From the NCBI GenBank assembly GCA_009693505.1, contig SHXD01000014.1:1-56404 (forward strand): DNA of 56,404 nucleotides. The letters run 5' to 3'. Every line of letters starts with the position of its first letter. Within the stretch, counting starts at the first letter, position 1. Both the position numbers and the translations under genes were made by a program. Under the pieces are notes generated by a model that searched no databases, had not been told where the DNA came from, and saw nothing but the letters and a program-made list of their open reading frames with translations. Positions 51,959-56,404 of this stretch are shown one piece after another. The stretch is from Limnohabitans sp. (GTDB taxonomy: Bacteria; Pseudomonadota; Gammaproteobacteria; Burkholderiales; Burkholderiaceae_C).

Positions 51959-53578
51959 ATGTTGAATTGGATTGATCAGCGCCTTCCGCTGCGCTTTTTG
52001 GCGTTCTTCGCCATTGTGGTCCTGTGGGTATTGTCGGCATTGCAATTGGTGGTTGGACAAGCAAGCTTGCTGTGGGTTTTGCTGTTATCGGCATTGGTTG
52101 TTGTCGGTATCAGTGATTTGCAGCAAACCCAGCACGCCATTTTGCGCAACTACCCCATCATCGGCCATCTTCGATTTTTACTCGAATTCATTCGACCCGA
52201 ATTGCGTCAATATTTCATTGAAAGTGACAACGAGGCAGTGCCATTTTCTAGGTCGCAACGCTCTTTGGTCTATGCCAGGGCAAAAGGCGAATCAGACAAG
52301 AGGCCATTCGGTACGCAGTTGGATGTCCGAGAAGTGGGCTATGAGTGGTTGACTCACTCGATCAGCCCTTCTGTGATTGAAACGCATGACTTCAGAGTGC
52401 ATGTGGGTGGCCCGCAATGCAAGCACCCCTATGACATCAGTTTGTTCAATGTCTCTGCCATGAGTTTTGGTGCTTTGAGCGCCAATGCCATCATGGCGTT
52501 GAACTTGGGTGCCAAGAAGGGCGGCTTTGCCCATGACACTGGTGAGGGGTCTATCTCCAGGTACCACCGTGAACACGGAGGCGATCTGATCTGGGAAATT
52601 GGTTCTGGTTATTTTGGTTGCCGCAATGAAGATGGCACCTTCAGCGCTGAGCGCTTTGTTCAAAATGCCTTGTCGCCTCAAGTCAAAATGATTGAGATTA
52701 AATTGAGCCAGGGCGCAAAGCCTGGCCATGGTGGCGTTTTGCCCGGACCCAAAGTGACGCCCGAAATTGCTGAGGCCAGAGGCGTGCCTGTGGGTGTTGA
52801 CTGCGTTTCACCCGCGGCACACAGCAGCTTTTCAAATCCGGTCGAGCTTTTGCAATTTGTGCAAAAGTTAAGAGAATTGTGTGAGGGTAAACCGGTTGGT
52901 TTTAAATTGTGCGTTGGCCACCCATGGGAGTGGTTTGGCATTGCCAAGGCCATGCAAAAAACAGGTATCTACCCAGACTTCATTGTGGTCGATGGTTCTG
53001 AGGGCGGTACAGGGGCCGCCCCGGTTGAATTTACCGACCGCATGGGCATGCCCATGTTAGAAGGCTTGCGTTTGGTGCACAACACCTTGGTTGGCTTGAA
53101 ACTGCGCAAGCAAATTCGTTTGGGCGCCAGCGGCAAGATCATCAGCGGATTTGATGTCATGCGAACCTTGGCTTTGGGGGCCGATTGGTGCAACAGCGCC
53201 AGAGGGTTTATGTTTGCCCTGGGCTGTATTCAAGCGCAAACCTGCCATACCGGCAATTGCCCTACAGGTGTGACCACGCAAGATCCGAAACGTCAGGTGG
53301 CTTTGGTCGTGCCCAGCAAAGCGGATCGCGTGAGAAATTTTCACCATCAAACTCTGGAGTCTGTTCAAGAGATGCTTCAAGCGACTGGCCTGTCTGCCCC
53401 CTCTGATTTGAGACTGAATCACATCATGCGCCGCGTTAGCGAACACGAAGTCCAAAACTTATCCGACTTGATTTTGAGTGTGAAGGGCGGTGCCTTGCTT
53501 GAACCTCAAGACTTAGAAGGCTTGTTTGCTAAATATTGGCAGGCAGCCAGCCCCGACAGTTTTCAGCTGACGACTTGA
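51959..53578 (+). CDS. FMN-binding glutamate synthase family protein, membrane anchored
   Basis: A 539-residue protein with two N-terminal hydrophobic helices (about 15-50) and then the glutamate synthase FMN/3Fe-4S domain: MSFGALSANAIMALNLGA, GHGGVLPGPKVTPEIA, DGSEGGTGAAPVEF and the cluster-binding cysteines in CIQAQTCHTGNCPTG. It lacks the amidotransferase domain of GltB, so it is not a complete glutamate synthase. Some relatives accept other substrates or donors; the function is unknown. ATG 51959 has AAGGA 7-8 bp upstream. It begins 41 bp after dppF and may share its transcript. Confidence 0.9.
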   Translation: MLNWIDQRLPLRFLAFFAIVVLWVLSALQLVVGQASLLWVLLLSALVVVGISDLQQTQHAILRNYPIIGHLRFLLEFIRPELRQYFIESDNEAVPFSRSQRSLVYARAKGESDKRPFGTQLDVREVGYEWLTHSISPSVIETHDFRVHVGGPQCKHPYDISLFNVSAMSFGALSANAIMALNLGAKKGGFAHDTGEGSISRYHREHGGDLIWEIGSGYFGCRNEDGTFSAERFVQNALSPQVKMIEIKLSQGAKPGHGGVLPGPKVTPEIAEARGVPVGVDCVSPAAHSSFSNPVELLQFVQKLRELCEGKPVGFKLCVGHPWEWFGIAKAMQKTGIYPDFIVVDGSEGGTGAAPVEFTDRMGMPMLEGLRLVHNTLVGLKLRKQIRLGASGKIISGFDVMRTLALGADWCNSARGFMFALGCIQAQTCHTGNCPTGVTTQDPKRQVALVVPSKADRVRNFHHQTLESVQEMLQATGLSAPSDLRLNHIMRRVSEHEVQNLSDLILSVKGGALLEPQDLEGLFAKYWQAASPDSFQLTT

Positions 53579-53599
53579 ACGAAGCCTCGCCTTGAAGGC

Positions 53600-53620
53600 C
53601 ACTTGGGGTAAGTGCTTTGT
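53600..53620 (+). terminator. weak terminator-like hairpin after the glutamate-synthase-like gene
   Basis: CACTT (53600-53604) pairs with AAGTG (53610-53614) around GGGGT and is followed by CTTTGT. A GCCTTGAAGGC palindrome just upstream may add to it. The stem and T-run are short. Confidence 0.3.
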
Positions 53621-53647
53621 GCGAGTGCCTCACATGCTTTCATGGCT

Positions 53648-53664
53648 GTTCAGATAAACTGAAC
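53648..53664. promoter_or_regulatory. palindrome GTTCAG-N5-CTGAAC upstream of the decarboxylase-like gene
   Basis: Perfect 6-bp arms at 53648-53653 and 53659-53664, 28 bp before the start at 53693. Size and position fit an operator of a dimeric regulator for the two-gene decarboxylase/aldolase operon. The regulator type cannot be named from sequence. Confidence 0.5.
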
Positions 53665-53692
53665 CTATCTCCAATATCTTGGTATTTTTCCT

Positions 53693-54682
53693 ATGTCACG
53701 CCTTAATTTGTCAATTGCAACCACTGACTACGATCATTTCCGAGATATTCGCTTGGGCTTCGTGAAGCCAGAGGGCATTGATTTAAATTGGCTCAATTTA
53801 GGTCACCACGAATGCTTTGCAAGGTTCACGGCCAACCGTGAATTCGATATTTCTGAATTGTCTTTTGCCAAGTTCACCACACAAGTCACGCGGCCAGACA
53901 GCGACATCATTGGCTTGCCCATTGTGTGTTCACGTCTTTTTAGATTCAGCTCCTTTTATGTGAATAAAAAATCAGGCATCAAGAATGCCCAAGACCTGAT
54001 TGGCAAAAAAGTAGGTTCACCCGAATGGGCGCATTCTGCCGCGGTTTATATGCGCGGATGGCTACACAATGACATGGGTGTGAAGTTGCAAGATGTGCAC
54101 TGGTACCAAGCGGGTGCCAATGCGCCAGGCCGCGAAGAAAAGGTTGAAATTACATTGCCAGAGGGCGTTAAGCTCACCCGTATTGCAGATAAATCACTCA
54201 GTGAGATGCTGGCTTCAGGTGAAATTGATTGCGCCATCATTGCGCGTCCTCCAACTTGTTTCTTGGAAGACCATCCCGATGTGGTTCGGCTTTTCCCCGA
54301 TTTTTTAGACATGGAAGACGAGTTCTTTGCGCGCACCAAAGTCTGGCCCATCATGCACATCATTGCAATGAAGAAAAGTGTGGTGGACGATAATCCATGG
54401 GTGCCGCGCAATTTGTACAACGCTTTTCAAGAATCAAAGCGCCGCAGTATTGAGCGCTTGATGGACCCTGCTGTATCGCGCTACCCCTTGCCATGGTTGG
54501 CAACCTATGCGCGCAAAATGCGCGACAAATTTGAAGGCGATACGTTTCCGTATGGCATTGAAGAGAATCGCCCAACTTGGGAATTGATGGCGAAGTACAC
54601 GTTTCAACAAGGCATTGCACACCGAGAATTTACGCCTGAGGAAATTTTCCCGCAGGGCATGATGACCAAAGTTGTGATTTAA
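53693..54682 (+). CDS. 4,5-dihydroxyphthalate decarboxylase-like protein
   Basis: A 329-residue protein with the periplasmic-binding-protein fold but no signal peptide, matching the 4,5-dihydroxyphthalate decarboxylase (Pht5/OphC-like) group: LSIATTDYDHFRDIRLG at the start, ISELSFAKFTTQ near 57-68, VGSPEWAHSAAVYMRGWL near 106-123 and FPYGIEENRPTWE near the end. Family members decarboxylate dihydroxylated aromatic acids; many relatives are unassigned. The next gene, 15 bp away, encodes a class II aldolase, a family that also includes a dihydroxyphthalate decarboxylase (PhtC). Substrate therefore likely aromatic, not proven. Confidence 0.87.
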   Translation: MSRLNLSIATTDYDHFRDIRLGFVKPEGIDLNWLNLGHHECFARFTANREFDISELSFAKFTTQVTRPDSDIIGLPIVCSRLFRFSSFYVNKKSGIKNAQDLIGKKVGSPEWAHSAAVYMRGWLHNDMGVKLQDVHWYQAGANAPGREEKVEITLPEGVKLTRIADKSLSEMLASGEIDCAIIARPPTCFLEDHPDVVRLFPDFLDMEDEFFARTKVWPIMHIIAMKKSVVDDNPWVPRNLYNAFQESKRRSIERLMDPAVSRYPLPWLATYARKMRDKFEGDTFPYGIEENRPTWELMAKYTFQQGIAHREFTPEEIFPQGMMTKVVI

Positions 54683-54697
54683 ACCTGAGATCGCGTT

Positions 54698-55375
54698 ATG
54701 TCAAGCAACATAGAACTCAAGCAAGAATTGGTCGACTGCATTCGCATGTTGGAATCGCAAGACATCATTGATTACAACGGTCATGCCAGCATTTTGTTGC
54801 CCAACAACACCATGCTGATCAACATCGGCTCTTGCCAACGCAGTCAACTCACAGTGAATGACATTTGCACCATTGACATGGAGGGTCAGGTCATTGAGGG
54901 GGCTGGCAAGCCACCTTTGGAGTTTCACTTGCATGCGGGCATTTACAGGGTGCGCCCTGATGTCAAAGCGGTTGTTCATGCGCATCCGAAATGGTCGACT
55001 TACCTCACCATGGCTGGCAAATCGTACTTGCCTGTTTATGGCCAGGGCTCATTGGTCTACCCTGTGCCCTTGTTAGATTCCCCCAACTCCATCAACAACA
55101 AACCCATGGCCGATCGCTTGGCGGCAACATTGTCAGACCGACCCGCGGCCCTGATGAAATCGCATGGTGCTGTCACTGTGGGCCAAACTATTCGGGAAGC
55201 CTTTGTGTTGGCCAATTACATGGAAGAGAATGCGCACCGCCAGTACATGGCGATGCAACTGGGCACACCTTATTCATTTAGCGAGCACGAAATTCAGATG
55301 TGCAAAGAAAAACTTTGGAATGAAGTTTTGTTCCAAAGATGTTGGGACCATTTTAAGGCCAAGCTGGGCGCTTGA
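54698..55375 (+). CDS. class II aldolase/decarboxylase family protein
   Basis: A 225-residue metal enzyme of the class II aldolase/adducin fold. Ligands are H94 and H96 (VVHAHPKWSTYL) and H156 (MKSHGAVTVG), with E75 in PLEFHLHAGIY as the acid. Length matches bacterial fuculose-phosphate-aldolase-like members, which include aromatic decarboxylases such as PhtC. It follows the dihydroxyphthalate-decarboxylase-like gene by 15 bp, so the two probably act on the same pathway. A 7-bp hairpin covers its stop codon. Confidence 0.88.
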   Translation: MSSNIELKQELVDCIRMLESQDIIDYNGHASILLPNNTMLINIGSCQRSQLTVNDICTIDMEGQVIEGAGKPPLEFHLHAGIYRVRPDVKAVVHAHPKWSTYLTMAGKSYLPVYGQGSLVYPVPLLDSPNSINNKPMADRLAATLSDRPAALMKSHGAVTVGQTIREAFVLANYMEENAHRQYMAMQLGTPYSFSEHEIQMCKEKLWNEVLFQRCWDHFKAKLGA

Positions 55376-55387
55376 TTTAGATCAAGC
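55370..55387. terminator. hairpin between convergent aldolase and aroE genes
   Basis: GCTTGAT (55370-55376) and ATCAAGC (55381-55387) form a perfect 7-bp stem with a TTAG loop. It covers both stop codons, and TTTGTTCT follows on the plus strand, so it may end transcription of the aldolase gene. Confidence 0.45.
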
Positions 55388-56222
55388 TTTGTTCTAAAAG
55401 TTTTCGCAGCTCAGGGGTCACTTTGGGTTCAATTCCGAACCATGCTTTCCAACCCAAGGGACCCTGATGCAAGAGCATGCCCAGGCCATTCAAAGTTGCA
55501 TTTCCACGCACTCTGGCTTGCGCTAAGAAGGGTGTTTCAAGCGGCGTGTAAACAATGTCTGTGACCAAGGCATCGGTGGGTAACAGGTCAAGTTGAATAT
55601 CCAGTGCAGTTTGACCCACCATGCCCTGGCTGGTGGTATTGACCACCATGGCGGCACCTTGCATGAGGTCTGCGCGGTCTGCCCATGGGTAGGCTTTGAT
55701 GGGTTGACCTAACTCTGACATGACCGTTTGAGCTCGCTCCAAATTTCGATTTACCAATCGAATTTCTTGTGCGCCTGCTTGAATCAGCCCTTGGCAAACG
55801 GCTCGTGAGCCACCCCCAGCGCCAATCACGACAATGGGGCCGCGCTTGGCTTGCCAATCAGGTTGAAACTCATTGACGTTGCGAATGAAGCCCGCTGCAT
55901 CATTGTTGCTGCCTATCAAGCGGCCGTCCTCATTGACGGCCACACAGCTGATAGCCCCCATCTTTTGAGCCACGTTATCGACCTCATCCACTATTTGCAG
56001 GGCTTTTTGTTTATGGGGAATAGTGAGGTTGCATCCAGAAAAGCCTAGGGCATGCAAGCCACGCAATGCAGCCTCCAAATTGTCTGGTTGGATGGCCAAT
56101 GGCACATAGACCCCTTTGAGCTTTTCTTGAGCAAACCAGTGGTTGTGCATCAAGGGAGAGCGAGAGTGCATCACGGGCCAGCCCATGACACCCGCCATTA
56201 AAAATCGATCTTTGAGGTTCAT
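55377..56222 (-). CDS. aroE: shikimate dehydrogenase AroE
   Basis: A 281-residue NADP-dependent enzyme reducing 3-dehydroshikimate to shikimate in aromatic amino acid synthesis. Substrate-binding SRSP is at 20-23, the catalytic pair is K71 (TIPHKQKA) and D108 (SNNDAAGF), and the cofactor loop is GAGGGSR (134-140) followed by NRN (158-160), as in NADP users. Single gene, divergent from the DUF1840 gene across 56 bp. No unusual features besides the third Gly in the cofactor loop. Confidence 0.94.
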   Translation of the reverse strand: MNLKDRFLMAGVMGWPVMHSRSPLMHNHWFAQEKLKGVYVPLAIQPDNLEAALRGLHALGFSGCNLTIPHKQKALQIVDEVDNVAQKMGAISCVAVNEDGRLIGSNNDAAGFIRNVNEFQPDWQAKRGPIVVIGAGGGSRAVCQGLIQAGAQEIRLVNRNLERAQTVMSELGQPIKAYPWADRADLMQGAAMVVNTTSQGMVGQTALDIQLDLLPTDALVTDIVYTPLETPFLAQARVRGNATLNGLGMLLHQGPLGWKAWFGIEPKVTPELRKLLEQSLI

Positions 56223-56278
56223 GGGGGTGTACTATACTCAAACTCCTTTTGTTTGGGGCAAGGACCTGTGTCAATACC

Positions 56279-56404
56279 ATGCTCTATAAATTCAAATCCA
56301 AAGTCACTGGCGATCTGATCATGTTGGAGCCAGATGCCAAGCGTCTGCTCAAAATTATGGGCCGAGAAGATCAGATCAAAGGTATTTTTCTGGCGGATCA
56401 ACTG
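56279..56404 (+). CDS. DUF1840 family protein, N-terminal fragment (cut by window edge)
   Basis: The frame starts at ATG 56279 and is open to the end of the window (42 codons). LYKFKSKVTGDLIMLEP at the start, then KRLLKIMGRE, is typical of DUF1840, a small soluble betaproteobacterial protein of about 105 residues with unknown function. A GGAC-like sequence lies about 14 bp upstream, further than normal. It is divergent from aroE. Confidence 0.8.
   Translation, partial: MLYKFKSKVTGDLIMLEPDAKRLLKIMGREDQIKGIFLADQL

Overview
The window looks like chromosomal DNA of a betaproteobacterium of the order Burkholderiales, probably a freshwater Comamonadaceae member such as Limnohabitans or a relative. 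I infer this from the many orphan Bug/TctC periplasmic binding proteins (seven), the mix of housekeeping genes (cho, rbgA, purT, mnmH, aroE, a DUF1840 gene) and a G+C content that looks close to one half by eye. I see no IS element, phage gene, tRNA, rRNA or CRISPR array. The only repeat element is a REP-like hairpin near the left edge. Both edges cut a gene: the tail of an MFS transporter on the left and the head of a DUF1840 protein on the right. No stretch of 300 bases lacks a gene.

Left part (1-13.3 kb): MFS tail, REP-like hairpin, class II aldolase, cho, rbgA, a small membrane protein, then a minus-strand CUT1-type sugar ABC transporter operon (ATPase, binding protein, two permeases) that ends with a Bug binding protein. 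Divergent from it is a GlcG/HbpS-like gene, and between them lies a good FadR/PdhR-type palindrome. A plus-strand operon follows: Bug, Asp/Glu-racemase-like protein, malate/lactate-type dehydrogenase, Bug.

Middle (13.3-34.6 kb): a DUF1501/DUF1800 export pair; a DUF3297 gene; a carboxymuconolactone-decarboxylase-like protein overlapping a class V aminotransferase; an MFS exporter whose start lies in an 11-bp perfect inverted repeat; and a lipid/surfactant locus in which alkB (alkane hydroxylase) is divergent from an SdsA1-type alkylsulfatase followed by a GMC alcohol dehydrogenase. Then come an MFS/amidohydrolase pair, a Bug gene, purT, a PCu(A)C copper chaperone, another Bug gene, a formylglycine-type sulfatase, an alpha/beta hydrolase with an MFS transporter, and a small Ala/Lys-rich exported protein.

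Right part (34.8-56.4 kb): a tightly overlapped minus-strand operon for CoA-thioester chemistry (CaiB/BaiF CoA-transferase, crotonase, MDR reductase, Bug); mnmH; a Bug gene and a cupin; then a peptide and N-acyl amino acid region (M20 peptidase, M20D amidohydrolase, DUF1993, M14-like deacylase, complete Dpp-type ABC transporter) followed by a membrane-anchored glutamate-synthase-like flavoprotein. The window closes with a dihydroxyphthalate-decarboxylase-like protein paired with a class II aldolase, then aroE and the DUF1840 start.

Taken together this is a scavenging and catabolic region: many high-affinity binding proteins and transporters beside short oxidation, hydrolysis and decarboxylation modules. 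I recognise no transcription factor gene in the whole 56 kb, although several divergent promoters carry palindromes that look like regulator sites.
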